A stretch of 64,000 bases of DNA from Halobacillus amylolyticus (GCF_022921115.1 NZ_CP095075.1:2802001-2866000); one strand, 5' to 3'; positions 37,344 through 48,096 are shown, counted from the first letter of the stretch. Notes: generated from the sequence alone by a model not told the origin. A program made the numbers and translations.

Positions 37344-37976
37344 ATGATGAAGAAGATCGGAATTGTAATCAGTGTTCTTGGACTCGGGCTGGTGGTGTGG
37401 AGTGGGTATGGATGGTGGAAGCAGACCACGGTTGTGACTCATGATACATCACTCGCTCAATCCGTTGACGAAGAATGGGACCAAACGGCTGAACAACAAA
37501 CATTGCAGGTGGAAGATGTTGCAGCCAGTCAATCCGGGGTTACGACTAAATATGACAAAGGGGAAGAAGTTGGTGAATTTGTCATTCCTAAGCTTGGAAC
37601 AGTGTATCCCGTGTATTGGGGTACCAATCAAGCTGCCTTGCAAAAAGGGGTGGGGATGTACGACACCGCTTTTACCACTGTCCCTTCGGCAAAGCGGCAT
37701 ACAGCGCTTGCTGGCCACCGAGATACGACCTTTCGCAACTTGGACCAATTAGCTGAAGGCGACCGTTTATACGTGAAAGTGGATGAGGTGAAATACGAGT
37801 ATCAGGTGAGGGAAACGTGGGTGACGGATGCCGAAGATCGATCCGTCATCGTTGAGAAAGAAAAACCGACGCTCACGCTGACAACCTGCTACCCTTTTGA
37901 TTATATTGGTTCAGCTCCCGACCGCTATATTGTCCAAGCTGAATTAATCGGACAAGAAAAAATGAATGGAAACTGA
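37344..37976 (+). CDS. Class D sortase
   Basis: A 210-residue transpeptidase with an N-terminal membrane segment (about 5-25) and the catalytic residues H125 (ALAGHRDTTF), C182 (LTTCYPFD) and R194 (APDRYIV). Class D enzymes attach proteins with LPxTA-like signals to peptidoglycan. Its gene follows 22 bp after the phosphatase bearing an LAETA signal, so both probably share the PhoP-controlled transcript. Confidence 0.92.
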   Translation: MMKKIGIVISVLGLGLVVWSGYGWWKQTTVVTHDTSLAQSVDEEWDQTAEQQTLQVEDVAASQSGVTTKYDKGEEVGEFVIPKLGTVYPVYWGTNQAALQKGVGMYDTAFTTVPSAKRHTALAGHRDTTFRNLDQLAEGDRLYVKVDEVKYEYQVRETWVTDAEDRSVIVEKEKPTLTLTTCYPFDYIGSAPDRYIVQAELIGQEKMNGN

Positions 37977-37981
37977 TACAA

Positions 37982-38019
37982 AGCCAGCCGGCCTCGTTTG
38001 ATAGGAGCGGCTGGTTTTA
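37982..38019 (+). terminator. Rho-independent terminator
   Basis: GCCAGCCG and CGGCTGGT arms followed by TTTAT, after the sortase gene. Confidence 0.7.
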
Positions 38020-38178
38020 TTTGTACTTTGATCTGCTTGAAGGAGTTTCCATTAACGGGTGTAATGGATTGACACGGTGTCGGTGATTATACCTAAAACC
38101 CCGCGTCCAATACTAGAAAATGAAATCAGTCCTCCGCCAGCTCGTATGTAGTGAAACCAGGCCAAGGGGGGATTGTGT

Positions 38179-38337
38179 GTGAATGATGAATCAGTGCTGT
38201 ATGTTAGTGACTGTGAGGTTAAAATAAGGAGTCAACAAATACTGAAGAATATTTCTTTCCAATTACATAAGGGTAAGATCACCACCTTAGTTGGTCATAA
38301 CGGGGCGGGTAAATCGATGTTAATTAAGGCACAGTGA
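38179..38337 (+). pseudogene. Truncated ABC transporter ATPase
   Basis: A 52-codon frame from GTG, with AAGGGGGG upstream, reads like the start of an ABC ATPase: ILKNISFQLHKGKITTLVG, then HNGAGKSMLIKA with a complete Walker A, and then stops. No signature or Walker B follows. The remainder has been lost, so this is a fragment. Confidence 0.7.
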
Positions 38338-38367
38338 TTTACTTCCATGGATAGAAATATATATAAA

Positions 38368-38424
38368 GCAAAAGCTTCTGATTCAGCGGGCTGCTTCATG
38401 AAGGGAGCTGAACAGAAGCTTTTT
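38368..38424 (-). terminator. Terminator of the SRPBCC gene
   Basis: AAAAGCTTCTG and CAGAAGCTTTT arms with an inner CAGC/GCTG pair; runs into T5 on the plus strand and A-rich sequence on the other, so it may serve both sides. Confidence 0.65.
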
Positions 38425-38427
38425 CCT

Positions 38428-38853
38428 CTACTTAATTATTTCCTCCATAGTATCAAGCATCATCGACCATGCTTTTTCCGTGTGTGGAACGTACTCAGCC
38501 CAGTTCGGATCCATCTCGACTGTCAATGTAAGTTTGCTTCCCGTGTCTGTTTTCGCGATATCTACCTCGACGCGGTCTTCATCAGATGATTCCTCAGGGA
38601 TCCCCCATGTGAAAGCAAGGCGACGGGGATGATAAATTTCAAGATAACTTCCACGATGATCTATTTCTTCTCCTTCACGAAGATCTACAAAAGAAAAGCT
38701 CCCTCCGACACGTGCATCTATGTCTATACGTACAACATCTCCATTAGGGAACATCCATTGCTTCACGAGTTCAGAATCAAGCCAGGCATTGAAAACCTGT
38801 TCCGGTAATTGAGCGAATTCATGGTTCACAATAGCCTTTGTACTTTTTCCCAT
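38428..38853 (-). CDS. SRPBCC/AHSA1-family protein
   Basis: A 141-residue single-domain protein of the activator-of-Hsp90 C-terminal-like SRPBCC fold (LPEQVFNAWLDSELVKQWM at the start, TLTVEMDPNW and KAWSMMLDTMEEII at the end). Such proteins bind hydrophobic ligands. Ligand and role are unknown. It stands alone. Confidence 0.82.
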   Translation of the reverse strand: MGKSTKAIVNHEFAQLPEQVFNAWLDSELVKQWMFPNGDVVRIDIDARVGGSFSFVDLREGEEIDHRGSYLEIYHPRRLAFTWGIPEESSDEDRVEVDIAKTDTGSKLTLTVEMDPNWAEYVPHTEKAWSMMLDTMEEIIK

Positions 38854-38974
38854 GCTGTCCCACTCCTTTCAAAAGTATAGTTCCATTTTACCCCTAATTC
38901 GATCATAAAATCTAACGACAAAAATAGGATATATAAAGTTGTTGAAATAAAATTTCTAATTTTCGGTCATTTAA

Positions 38975-39035
38975 TTGACAAAATAGTTCAGTAGGACTAT
39001 GATTAAATCAACTTCACGAAATGAAAGCGCTTAAT
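38975..39035 (+). promoter_or_regulatory. SigA promoter with downstream CRE
   Basis: TTGACA (38975-38980), a 17-bp spacer and TATGAT (38998-39003) form a near-consensus promoter. TGAAAGCGCTTAAT (39022-39035) matches a CcpA catabolite-responsive element just after the likely start point, where bound CcpA would block transcription. Confidence 0.7.
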
Positions 39036-39208
39036 TAAATTTGTGCTAGTGTGATAGAATGCTGGCCTGTTTCATAAAAGTATAATAGGGATTAATCTCT
39101 GAAAATAGTGCGAGAAGCAGATCAACTGATTTCGAGGAAACAACATTGTCCCTAAACAAAGGGTTAATGCGTTTCATATATTCAATAAAAATCAAAGGGG
39201 GAAGCAAC

Positions 39209-40549
39209 TTGAAGAAGGTATTCAAAGGTCCTGTTTTGTTCGGTTGGGTAGCGATTTTGATGCTGATTTTGGGAGTTGGTTGCTCTTCTGAGGAAGAGGC
39301 ATCTTCTGATGGGGATAACAGCGAGATAGCTAATGATGGAAAAGTGAATGGCGAACTCGAAATTCAGTATTTTGTAGGTGGGTATGGTGACTCATGGTGG
39401 AAAGAAGTCATCGCAGATTTTAAAGAGAAATATCCTGACGTGACGATAACGGAGCATGCCGGTCCGAACATTAACGAAGAGATGAGATCACGCTGGGTTT
39501 CTGGTGATCCACCTGATGTGGTGTACATTGACGGAGCAGGTTCAAGTGAAACACAGATGGTTGAAGATGGACAGCTAATGAACCTGACAGACTGGGTGAA
39601 AGATGTAGAAGTTGACGGCACCCCTATTACAGAAAGTTTTATTGTAGACCCGGCTAAATATGATGGTGAAATCTATTCTTTACCCCTAGTATTTGACACA
39701 TGGGGAACGTGGTACGATGAAACCTGGTTTGAAGCTGAGGGCTACGAAGTTCCAACAGATTTTGAAAGCTTTATGAGCACGATGGGTGATATCCAAGAGG
39801 GTGAAGATATTGCTCCGTTCGTTACAACCGGGCAGCATCCTTATTACTTCTTGCGCGGAATGCTTTATCCAGCCTTTGGAGCTGCAGGCGGGGATCAATT
39901 GCTTGAAGACGTGATTACAGGTAAAGAAGGTGCTTGGACGAGTGAGCCGGTTCTTGAAGTCATGAAAAAGGTTGAGCAAATGCAAAAAGAAGGCTATATC
40001 GATAAAGGATTTGGAGCTTTGAACCATACCCAATCGCAAATGAACTTCCTTCTTCATAAAAATGCTTTCATTCCTGTAGGATTCTGGCTGCCAAATGAAA
40101 TGGAAAAAGATAAACCGGAAGACTTTACGTACGGATTTATTCCGTCCCCAATGCAGGATGCCGGCGAACCTTTCGCGGTTGTTCCGGATCTAAGACCGCT
40201 TGCCATTGCTGAGGAGGCGGATAATCCTGAAGCGGCAAAAGCCTTCGTAGACTTTGTATTTACAAAAGAGTATGCCACTCTATTTTCTGAGCATACAGGA
40301 GCGATCATGAACATTAATGGTGTTGACTTGTCGCAAAACGAAAATGTTCCTGATTATCTAATCGAAGCGAATGCAATGATTAACGATCCAGAACAAGTTC
40401 AAATCTATCAAAAACCACATCCGATGAGTGCGGAACTGGAAACGCCGATCAGCAACGCATTGGTTTCATTAATGCTAGGTAATATTACAGCAGAAGAATT
40501 TACACAGCAGGCAGAGGAAGCTGCAGCTGAATATCGTAACAGCAAGTAA
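39209..40549 (+). CDS. Sugar ABC transporter substrate-binding lipoprotein
   Basis: A 446-residue family 1 extracellular solute-binding lipoprotein: signal peptide with lipobox LGVGC (C about 26), an acidic serine-rich linker, then the binding fold (LEIQYFVGGYGDSWWKEVI, DPPDVVYIDGAG, GFIPSPMQDAG). I chose TTG at 39209, after AAAGGGGGAAGC; the frame runs back to 39146 but without a site. It heads a three-gene transporter with two permeases and has a catabolite-repression site, so the ligand is probably a sugar or oligosaccharide. The protein is strongly acidic. Confidence 0.9.
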   Translation: MKKVFKGPVLFGWVAILMLILGVGCSSEEEASSDGDNSEIANDGKVNGELEIQYFVGGYGDSWWKEVIADFKEKYPDVTITEHAGPNINEEMRSRWVSGDPPDVVYIDGAGSSETQMVEDGQLMNLTDWVKDVEVDGTPITESFIVDPAKYDGEIYSLPLVFDTWGTWYDETWFEAEGYEVPTDFESFMSTMGDIQEGEDIAPFVTTGQHPYYFLRGMLYPAFGAAGGDQLLEDVITGKEGAWTSEPVLEVMKKVEQMQKEGYIDKGFGALNHTQSQMNFLLHKNAFIPVGFWLPNEMEKDKPEDFTYGFIPSPMQDAGEPFAVVPDLRPLAIAEEADNPEAAKAFVDFVFTKEYATLFSEHTGAIMNINGVDLSQNENVPDYLIEANAMINDPEQVQIYQKPHPMSAELETPISNALVSLMLGNITAEEFTQQAEEAAAEYRNSK

Positions 40550-40566
40550 GTAAGTGGGATGTATAT

Positions 40567-40612
40567 GGTATGGAATATAAGGATTGAAACTTGCGTTTTT
40601 ATATTCCATACC
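40567..40612 (+). promoter_or_regulatory. Intercistronic hairpin after the binding-protein gene
   Basis: GGTATGGAATATAA and TTATATTCCATACC form a 14-bp stem with no T tract between the binding protein and the permease genes. Such stems often stabilise the upstream message and raise binding-protein levels over the permeases. Confidence 0.6.
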
Positions 40613-40642
40613 TATTTATATCTCAAGAGAAAGAGGGATTAG

Positions 40643-41536
40643 GTGGTACAGTCTAAAAAACAAAAATACCTGTTTTTAGCCTTTTGTTTAATTCCAACTT
40701 TTATTATGTTTTCCATTTTTACCTTGTATCCATTGTTCAGCGGATTGTACTATTCATTTTTCGAATGGTCAGGTTCATCAGAAAATAAAGAATTTATTGG
40801 AATTAGCAACTACATACAATTATTTAATGACGAGATCATCCCAATGACCATTCTTCATGATTATTTTCTTGTCGCTGCGAAAGTGTTGGGGATTATGGTA
40901 TTGGCACTGTTCTTTGCTGTTGCCTTAACCCAATTAAAGATAAAAGAGGCGCCTTTTTACCGGATCGTGTTCTTTTTCCCAAATATTATGTCCGTTGTTG
41001 TCATCGGAATACTTTGGACGTTTATTTATAATCCGAGCCTTGGACTTGTTAATTCAGGATTGCAGTTTATGGGCTTAGAGGACTGGACGAGACCCTGGCT
41101 AGGCAGTGAGAAGTGGGCATTGCCCAGTCTTGTTTTACCATCTATCTGGGCTGGTATCGGGTTGTTTATGCTGATGCTCATGGGTGGGATTGCCAACGTC
41201 TCAAAAAGCTATTATGAGGCAGCCGAAATTGATGGTGCAAATGAATGGCAGCAATTTTGGAAAGTGACATTACCACTCGTCTGGCCGCAAATTAAAATTT
41301 CAATTCTCTATATCGTGATAACGACGTTAAATGGCTCGTTTATCATCGTTCAAATTATGACGGGCGGGGGACCTAACAATTCAACCCACGTAATGGGATC
41401 ATATTTATATGAACAGGCTTTCGTGCAATACAATTTTGGTTATGGTGCAACGATCGGTGTCATGATTTTGATCTTATCATTAGTAACTGTATTGATTTTG
41501 CAATTCTTCATGCGCCGCGAACGGGTGGAATACTAG
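40643..41536 (+). CDS. Sugar ABC transporter permease (MalF/UgpA-like)
   Basis: A 297-residue permease with six membrane segments and the EAA loop YYEAAEIDGANEWQQFWKVTLP. GTG start after AAGAGGGATTAG. Pairs with the next permease. No ATPase gene is present, as is common in Bacillaceae sugar importers that share an MsmX-type ATPase. Confidence 0.9.
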   Translation: MVQSKKQKYLFLAFCLIPTFIMFSIFTLYPLFSGLYYSFFEWSGSSENKEFIGISNYIQLFNDEIIPMTILHDYFLVAAKVLGIMVLALFFAVALTQLKIKEAPFYRIVFFFPNIMSVVVIGILWTFIYNPSLGLVNSGLQFMGLEDWTRPWLGSEKWALPSLVLPSIWAGIGLFMLMLMGGIANVSKSYYEAAEIDGANEWQQFWKVTLPLVWPQIKISILYIVITTLNGSFIIVQIMTGGGPNNSTHVMGSYLYEQAFVQYNFGYGATIGVMILILSLVTVLILQFFMRRERVEY

Positions 41537-41562
41537 TATGAATAGGCTTAGGAGGGGAGATC

Positions 41563-42408
41563 GTGAAACGTCGTAGTGTCGGTCACATCATGGGGAGAGC
41601 TGGAATCCGAATACCACTTGTCCTGTGGTCGCTTGCTGTACTCTATCCAATCATATGGATGTTTATCGGATCATTTAAATCGAATGGCGAGATTTACGCA
41701 AATCCATGGGGGTGGCCAGAGTCACTCAATATGGGAAATTTCGTCACAGCTTGGACAGAATATAATATTGATACAAGTGTATTTAACAGTTTGATCGTAA
41801 CAGTAGTAGGCGCTTTGTTAACGTTATTTCTTGCTATCCCTACAGCCTACGCGATCGAACGCTTGCGATTCCGGGGAAGTCAGTTCTTATTTACTCTTTA
41901 TGTTTCCGCAATGATGATTCCAATGGTACTAGGCTGGATTCCGTTATTCTTTTTATTAGCACGGTTTAATATGCTCGATAATATTTACGGACTCGCGATC
42001 GTATATGCTGTCAGCCAACTTCCGTTCACGATCTTTGTGTTAACGAGCTTCATGAGTACGATTCCGAAATCACTGGAAGAATCAGCAGCCATGGATGGAC
42101 TTTCCCCATATGGTGTTTTGTTGAAAATCATCACGCCGCTTTCAATGTCAGGAATTATTACAGTTACCATTATGAATGCCATCCAGTTTTGGAATGAATA
42201 TTTTATGGCACTGATCTTTTTGCAGACAGAAGAAAATTACACGTTAGCGCTGACGATTGACTTTATAAGCAGCGAAGCCCAGTACACTAATGCATGGGGC
42301 ACCCTTTTCGCGAGTTTAACGATTGCTATCGTTCCAGTTATCATTCTATATGCGATCTTCCAGCAGCGTATTGCTAAAGGAATGACAGAAGGGGCTATCA
42401 AAGGGTAA
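41563..42408 (+). CDS. Sugar ABC transporter permease (MalG/UgpE-like)
   Basis: A 281-residue permease with six membrane segments and EAA loop LEESAAMDGLSPYGVLLKIITP. GTG start with GGAGGGGAGATC. Last gene of the transporter, followed by a strong terminator. Confidence 0.9.
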   Translation: MKRRSVGHIMGRAGIRIPLVLWSLAVLYPIIWMFIGSFKSNGEIYANPWGWPESLNMGNFVTAWTEYNIDTSVFNSLIVTVVGALLTLFLAIPTAYAIERLRFRGSQFLFTLYVSAMMIPMVLGWIPLFFLLARFNMLDNIYGLAIVYAVSQLPFTIFVLTSFMSTIPKSLEESAAMDGLSPYGVLLKIITPLSMSGIITVTIMNAIQFWNEYFMALIFLQTEENYTLALTIDFISSEAQYTNAWGTLFASLTIAIVPVIILYAIFQQRIAKGMTEGAIKG

Positions 42409-42476
42409 GGTTTTCGGAGGTTGCGAAGTTGGCATTCGCGGTGAAGGTGAAATAATCGATCATCCTTTTAAAAGGC

Positions 42477-42517
42477 AACTCCCCCAAGGCGTCTCTCGCA
42501 CCTTGGGGGAGTTTTTA
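42477..42517. terminator. Bidirectional terminator
   Basis: AACTCCCCCAAGG and CCTTGGGGGAGTT arms followed by TTTTA, between the permease gene and the convergent SDR gene. Confidence 0.88.
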
Positions 42518-42520
42518 TCC

Positions 42521-43237
42521 TTAAAAAGGATTCGTCGCCCATAGACTGGCAGACTTAACAAACGTTCGCGGATTAAGTTTAAGCTGGGAAACAATATATT
42601 CAGCTAAGTCCTCAGGCTGCATCAAATGTTCAGTTTCCTCATCTGCTTGATACTGTCCAGTAAAGTTTGTGACCACCCGGCTTGGTGTGATCGCATTCAC
42701 ACGAATGTTGTGCTTTCTTACTTCCTGCATTAAGGATTCAGACAGACCAAGTATACCGAACTTTGATGCACTGTAGGCACTTGAGTTAGCTGTTCCTCTT
42801 AGCCCTGAGGTGGAAGAAATATTAACGATGTCACCGCTCTTCTGTTCTACCATCCCCGGCAAAACGGCCCTAGTGACATAATAGGTACCCATTAAGTTAA
42901 CCTGGATCACTTTTTCCCATTCTTCAGGATTTAAGTCCATAAATCCGCCATATTTACCAATTCCAGCGTTGTTAATTAGGATATCGATGGAACCTAGATC
43001 GTTTTTTACTTTCTTAACAGCTTGATTGACAGATTCGATATCAGACACATCTGCTGAGACAATTGATCTCTTTACGCCAACGCTATCAAGTTCTGCTGAA
43101 ACTTTTTCTAAATGGGCTTCGGTTAACCCGACTAATCCAATATGAACACCTTCTTGTGCTAAGGCGATTGCAGTGGCTCGGCCGATTCCGCGGCCTGCTC
43201 CGGTAATTAATGCCTTTTTCCCTTGTAGTGATTGCAT
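42521..43237 (-). CDS. Short-chain dehydrogenase/reductase
   Basis: A 238-residue classical SDR (FabG/YdfG-like). Cofactor site GAGRGIGRA (12-20) and NNAG (about 88-91), catalytic Ser in NISSTSG and Y-x-x-x-K in SAYSASKFG. It acts on an unknown carbonyl or alcohol with NAD(P). Its start is 3 bp from the end of the luciferase-like gene, so they are co-transcribed. Confidence 0.88.
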   Translation of the reverse strand: MQSLQGKKALITGAGRGIGRATAIALAQEGVHIGLVGLTEAHLEKVSAELDSVGVKRSIVSADVSDIESVNQAVKKVKNDLGSIDILINNAGIGKYGGFMDLNPEEWEKVIQVNLMGTYYVTRAVLPGMVEQKSGDIVNISSTSGLRGTANSSAYSASKFGILGLSESLMQEVRKHNIRVNAITPSRVVTNFTGQYQADEETEHLMQPEDLAEYIVSQLKLNPRTFVKSASLWATNPF

Positions 43238-43240
43238 TCT

Positions 43241-44268
43241 TTATCCCTCCTCTTTAATCTCAGCTACGATTTCATAGGAGCGCAGACGTTTTTTATGGTC
43301 ATAGATTTGCGAGGTAATCATGAGTTCATCTGCCTGCGTCTCCTCAATGAACGACTGCAGTTTTTGCTTCACTGTTTCCTTACTTCCGATTATGGAAGCC
43401 CCTAACTGTTGCTGCAAAGCGGCCTTCTCGTGTTCAGTCCAAATTTCATCCATGTTTTCAATAGGCGGCTGCAGGGGTGTCTCACGATTTCGAATGATGT
43501 TCAGGAATTGCTGTTGTAAGGTTGTGGCCAGGTACTCAGCTTCCTCATCCGTGTCTGCTGCAACGACATTGACACCTAACATCGCGTGCGGAGCTTCGAG
43601 CGTTTTTGATGGTTTAAAGTTGCGGCGGTATAAGTCAAGAGCAGACATCGTGTTGTTTGGTGAGAAATGGCTAGCGAATGAAAAAGGCAGTCCGAGCTGA
43701 CCGGAAAGCTGGGCGCTGAAGCCGCTTGAACCTAATAGCCATATCGGGATATTCAAACCTTCCCTGGAACTGCTCTGACATGATTTTTTTCTGAACGTAA
43801 ATCAGGGTCAAAATAAGCACGTAGTTCGGCGAGCTGCTGCGGAAAATCACTGCCGTCACTTCTTGAATCTCTTCTTAGTGCTCTGATTGTGAGTGGATCT
43901 GTTCCTGGTGCTCGTCCTAAACCAAGGTCAACTCTACCGGGAAAAAGTGATTCAAGTGTTCCGAATTGTTCAGCTATGACGAGGGGTGCATGATTTGGCA
44001 GCATCACACCACCAGAGCCGACCCTTATTGTTGAGGTATGGGCGGCGACATGTCCAATAATAACGGAAGTCGCTGAACTGGCGATAAATGGCATGTTATG
44101 GTGCTCAGCCATCCAATATCTGTTGTAGTCCCATTTCTCCACATGCTTGGCCAGATCAATCGTGTTCTTAAAGGCATCTGATGCTGTATGCCCGACGGTG
44201 ATCGGAGCAAGGTCAAGTACTGAAAATGGGATCGTATTCAACTGTTTGGATTTCGTTTCTTCAGACAT
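43241..44268 (-). CDS. LLM-class flavin-dependent oxidoreductase (frameshifted)
   Basis: A luciferase-like monooxygenase of about 342 residues (MsnO8/YwcH type): [55 protein letters not shown] and [12 protein letters not shown] in the first half; [28 protein letters not shown] and [10 protein letters not shown] in the second. The frame breaks at the CCC run 43762-43764; one more base gives [14 protein letters not shown]. It probably oxidises an unknown substrate with reduced flavin. It precedes the SDR gene in the same unit. Confidence 0.87.
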
Positions 44269-44358
44269 GATTTCATCTTCCTTCTTTTTGTACTTAAATA
44301 CAGCTACATCTTATCAATGATTATTCGTGTCTCAAAATAACTTGCTTTTAAGAGGTTG

Positions 44359-44429
44359 TTCAAAAAGTCACCAAATGATAAGCGGCGAATCTCTTCGTTA
44401 GCTTGCTTCTCATTTGGCAACTTTTTGAA
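44359..44429. repeat. Inverted-repeat element, copy 4 (short)
   Basis: A 71-bp version with both ends (TTCAAAAAGTCACCAAATGA and CATTTGGCAACTTTTTGAA) and only a short centre; the interior of the longer copies is missing. It can fold into one long hairpin. Confidence 0.75.
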
Positions 44430-44512
44430 CACTCATTTTAAATAGGTTTATTGTGGCATTGATTAGGAAAAATAAAACAAGGAGATTTTTTACGATAAAA
44501 GGAGCGGTGCCT

Positions 44513-44824
44513 GTGGCGACACGTAAGGAGCAAACAGCTAATGCGCAAACGAATAGCAAGCAAGATTACGTGGATATAAAGATGGGCAATCATGACCTTT
44601 TTGTTAAAAAAGGCTATGACATGATGTATACCATCAATGATTTTTTGCTAGGAATGTGGTTCCTGATCGGAAGTATTTTCTTTTATTTCGAATCGTTAAA
44701 AGATTGGGGCGTGACGTTATTTGTCCTAGGAAGTGTGCAGATGTTAATACGTCCGACGATTCGTTTATTTCATCGCTTTCAGCTACGAAAGCATTATGAA
44801 AATGAGTATGACCGAAAACAATAG
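44513..44824 (+). CDS. yrhK: YrhK-family membrane protein
   Basis: A 103-residue protein with two hydrophobic segments and the YrhK-domain pattern (INDFLLGMWFLIGSIFFYF, then LFVLGSVQMLIRP). I chose GTG at 44513 with AAAGGAGC upstream; the frame extends to 44453 without a site. Role unknown. Confidence 0.8.
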   Translation: MATRKEQTANAQTNSKQDYVDIKMGNHDLFVKKGYDMMYTINDFLLGMWFLIGSIFFYFESLKDWGVTLFVLGSVQMLIRPTIRLFHRFQLRKHYENEYDRKQ

Positions 44825-44833
44825 CTATTTATG

Positions 44834-44873
44834 AAGATGTGGAAGAGTTTCAGGCTCCTCCACATCTTTTTTT
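44834..44873 (+). terminator. Rho-independent terminator
   Basis: AAGATGTGGA and TCCACATCTT arms followed by T7, after yrhK. Confidence 0.85.
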
Positions 44874-45027
44874 GTATCATCTATTATAGGTGTGCAAGAT
44901 TCTCCATAAGTTGACAAATTTTTCAGAAAATTTTAATTGTAATCGTTACATGAACCTTTTATGCTTATAGTACAAACAAAAAAGTTATGTTATGAAAAAT
45001 CTAGCATATGAATAGGGGAGTAATGGT

Positions 45028-46947
45028 GTGGTAGACGAAACAGCAATGGATCACGATATTTATTTGTTTCACCAAGGAAATCTTCGCTATAGCTATCAGC
45101 TCCTCGGAGCACATGTGAGAACAGTGGATGGAAAAGCAGGGGTCCGATTTATAGTATGGGCTCCGAATGCTGAGCAAGTAAGTGTCGTAGGAATCTTTAA
45201 TGAGTGGGATGGCAGGCAGCATCGGATGGAGAAGCTGAGTGAAAACGGCTTGTGGTGTTTGTTCATTCCTAAACTAGAGAAGGGCACCATTTATAAGTAT
45301 GAAGTTTTGACGGCACATGGGCACTTACAGTTAAAGGCTGATCCCTATGCGTTCACAAGTGAGATTCGCCCCGCTACAGCTTCGGTCGTGCATTCGCTCG
45401 ATGATTACGTTTGGCAGGATGAACAGTGGATGAAGCGGCGAGAGGAGATGAATCTATATGAATCACCCATGTCTATCTATGAACTGCATTTGGGATCATG
45501 GAAAAATATTGAGACAGAAGTTTTTTATAACTATCGCGATTACGCGGAAATGGTTATTCCCTATGTGAAGGAGCTTGGTTATACACATATTGAACTGCTG
45601 CCGTTAACGGAGCATCCGTTTGATCGCTCGTGGGGGTATCAGGCTACCGGCTATTACGCGGTTACTGCAAGGTATGGAACACCTGATGATTTTCGCTATT
45701 TCGTTGATCAGTGTCATGAGCACGGCATAGGAGTGATTCTTGACTGGGTACCCGGTCATTTTTGTAAAGACCAACACGGACTGAGACGCTTTGATGGGGA
45801 GGCCCTCTATGAATATGCTGACCCTAAAAAGGCAGAGAAAACGCAGTGGGGAACGCTGACTTTTGATTTTGCTAGGAACGAGGTTCAGAGTTTTCTAATC
45901 TCTAATGCGATTTATTGGTTAAAAGAGTTCCATTTGGATGGACTGAGAGTCGATGCTGTTGCTAGTATGTTGTATTTGGATTTTGGTAAAGAAGATGGGG
46001 AATGGGAGTTAAATGAATATGGGGGAAGAGAGAATCTTGAGGCGGTCGATTTTATTAAAGGAATGAATGAGGCGATCTTTGAAGAGGTGCCAAATGTGCT
46101 AATGATGGCTGAAGAATCAACGTCGTGGCCGCTTGTGAGCTCACCTACATACATAGGAGGACTTGGATTTAACTATAAATGGAATATGGGCTGGATGAAT
46201 GACATGCTTCGTTATATGGAGATGGAGCCGATTCACCGCAAACACCATCACAACCTGATTACCTTCTCGCTTCATTATGCCTATTCAGAGAACTTTGTGC
46301 TGCCGATTTCTCATGATGAAGTCGTCCATGGGAAGAAATCGTTGTTAAATAAAATGCCGGGTGATTATTGGCAAAAGTTTGCTAATCTCCGTGTGTTTTT
46401 AGCTTATATGTATGCACATCCCGGGAAAAAGCTTTTATTTATGGGAGGTGAATTCGGGCAGTTTGATGAATGGAAGGATATGGATGACCTGGACTGGGAA
46501 TTGTTGGAGTATGACTCCCATGGGGCCATTTTGAATTTTATGAAACAGCTCCATCAATTGTACCTGGATATGCCCGCGCTATGGGAACTTGATCATGATC
46601 AAAAAGGTTTCTGTTGGATTGATCCGCATAATTTTGAGCAAAGTATTCTTTCTTTTGTACGGAATAGCCGTTCTACAAATGATCAGCTTGTAGTTGTTTG
46701 CAACTTCACTCCTGAGGTTTACCACGGCTACAAGGTTGGTGTGCCGAAAAACGGTACGTATAAAGAAATCTTTACAAGTGACGCGGTTCATTTTGGTGGC
46801 TCAGGGCAATCGAATGGCCTTACATTAGAAGCAATCACCGAGCCCTGGCAAGGCCAGGATCAACATATCGAGATGACGATCCCGCCACTCGCCGTAAGCT
46901 TTTTGAAATGTACATCAAAAGTAAAGGGGGAGGCCCATGAAAGGTAA
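45028..46947 (+). CDS. glgB: Glycogen branching enzyme
   Basis: A 639-residue GH13 enzyme with an N-terminal CBM48 domain (about 25-115, [18 protein letters not shown]) and the catalytic barrel. Motifs include [10 protein letters not shown], nucleophile Asp in [13 protein letters not shown], acid Glu in [11 protein letters not shown] and [12 protein letters not shown]. It makes alpha-1,6 branches in glycogen. First gene of glgB-C-D-A-P. Start GTG at 45028 after TAGGGGAGTAATG. A TTGACA at about 44913 may belong to its promoter, but the -10 is unclear. Confidence 0.95.
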   Translation: MVDETAMDHDIYLFHQGNLRYSYQLLGAHVRTVDGKAGVRFIVWAPNAEQVSVVGIFNEWDGRQHRMEKLSENGLWCLFIPKLEKGTIYKYEVLTAHGHLQLKADPYAFTSEIRPATASVVHSLDDYVWQDEQWMKRREEMNLYESPMSIYELHLGSWKNIETEVFYNYRDYAEMVIPYVKELGYTHIELLPLTEHPFDRSWGYQATGYYAVTARYGTPDDFRYFVDQCHEHGIGVILDWVPGHFCKDQHGLRRFDGEALYEYADPKKAEKTQWGTLTFDFARNEVQSFLISNAIYWLKEFHLDGLRVDAVASMLYLDFGKEDGEWELNEYGGRENLEAVDFIKGMNEAIFEEVPNVLMMAEESTSWPLVSSPTYIGGLGFNYKWNMGWMNDMLRYMEMEPIHRKHHHNLITFSLHYAYSENFVLPISHDEVVHGKKSLLNKMPGDYWQKFANLRVFLAYMYAHPGKKLLFMGGEFGQFDEWKDMDDLDWELLEYDSHGAILNFMKQLHQLYLDMPALWELDHDQKGFCWIDPHNFEQSILSFVRNSRSTNDQLVVVCNFTPEVYHGYKVGVPKNGTYKEIFTSDAVHFGGSGQSNGLTLEAITEPWQGQDQHIEMTIPPLAVSFLKCTSKVKGEAHER

Positions 46948-48096
46948 AGAATGTGTGGCAATGCTATTAGCTGGTGGTCAAGGCACAAGGTTAAAGTCTC
47001 TAACGAAGAAGATCGCAAAGCCAGCCGTATATTTCGGCGGTAAATATCGAATCATTGATTTTCCTTTAAGCAATTGCACGAATTCTGGAATCGACACTGT
47101 TGGGGTCCTGACCCAATATGAACCGCTTATTTTAAACAATTATATCGGGATAGGTTCTTCGTGGGACTTGGACCGTAAACATGGCGGTGTATCTGTGCTT
47201 CCTCCGTATATGCAAGCAGAAGGCGGCGGCTGGTACACAGGAACGGCCAATGCAATCTACCGGAATATCGATTTTTTAAATCAATACAATCCTGAACACG
47301 TGCTGATTCTATCAGGGGATCATATTTATAAAATGGATTACGGAGAAATGCTAGATTACCATCGCGGCAGTGGAGCAGATGCTACGATATCAGTCATTGA
47401 GGTGCCCTGGGAGGAAGCGAGTCGATTCGGGATCATGAATACAGATGGGCAAGGGCGAATTACCGAATTTGACGAGAAGCCGGAGTATCCAATGAGCAAC
47501 CTTGCGTCAATGGGTGTGTACATTTTTCGCTGGGATGTTTTGAAAAGTTATTTAATTGAGGATGAAGAGAAAAGCCACTCCTCTCATGATTTTGGGAAAG
47601 ATATCATACCTAAACTGCTTGCTGATCAGAAAAGGCTGATGGCCTACACGTTTGAAGGATACTGGAAGGATGTTGGAACGGTCGAAAGCTTGTGGGAAGC
47701 GAATATGGATTTGCTTAAAAAACAACCCGAACTTAATTTAAGTGATCACACGTGGCGGATCTATTCGAAAAACCCAAATCAGCCGGCTCAATACATTTCC
47801 CCCTCAGCCTCGGTTCGAGGGCTTTGATCAATGAAGGCTGCCGGATTTCCGGCACGGTTGACATGTCGATTATTTTTTATGGTGTGCACGTAAATGAAGG
47901 GACCATTGTTAAAGATTCAGTCGTCATGCCAAATGTGAAAATTGGCAAAAATGTAAAGATTAATCGGGCCATTATTGCTGAGGGAAGTGTGATTGAGGAC
48001 AATGCCGTGGTCGGTGATCCCGCACCAGACAGTGAGATCACTTTAGTGGCAGATGAAGGGAGTGTCATGGCGACGAGTTATGCAGCAAATAACTAA
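46937..48096 (+). CDS. glgC: Glucose-1-phosphate adenylyltransferase (frameshifted)
   Basis: ADP-glucose pyrophosphorylase, the first committed step of glycogen synthesis. The nucleotide site [18 protein letters not shown] and the sugar-binding region ([16 protein letters not shown]) are intact. The frame breaks at the GGG run 47819-47821; one more G joins SASVRG to ALINEGC and the left-handed beta-helix runs to 48096, about 386 residues. It overlaps glgB by 11 bp and pairs with glgD. Confidence 0.93.
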
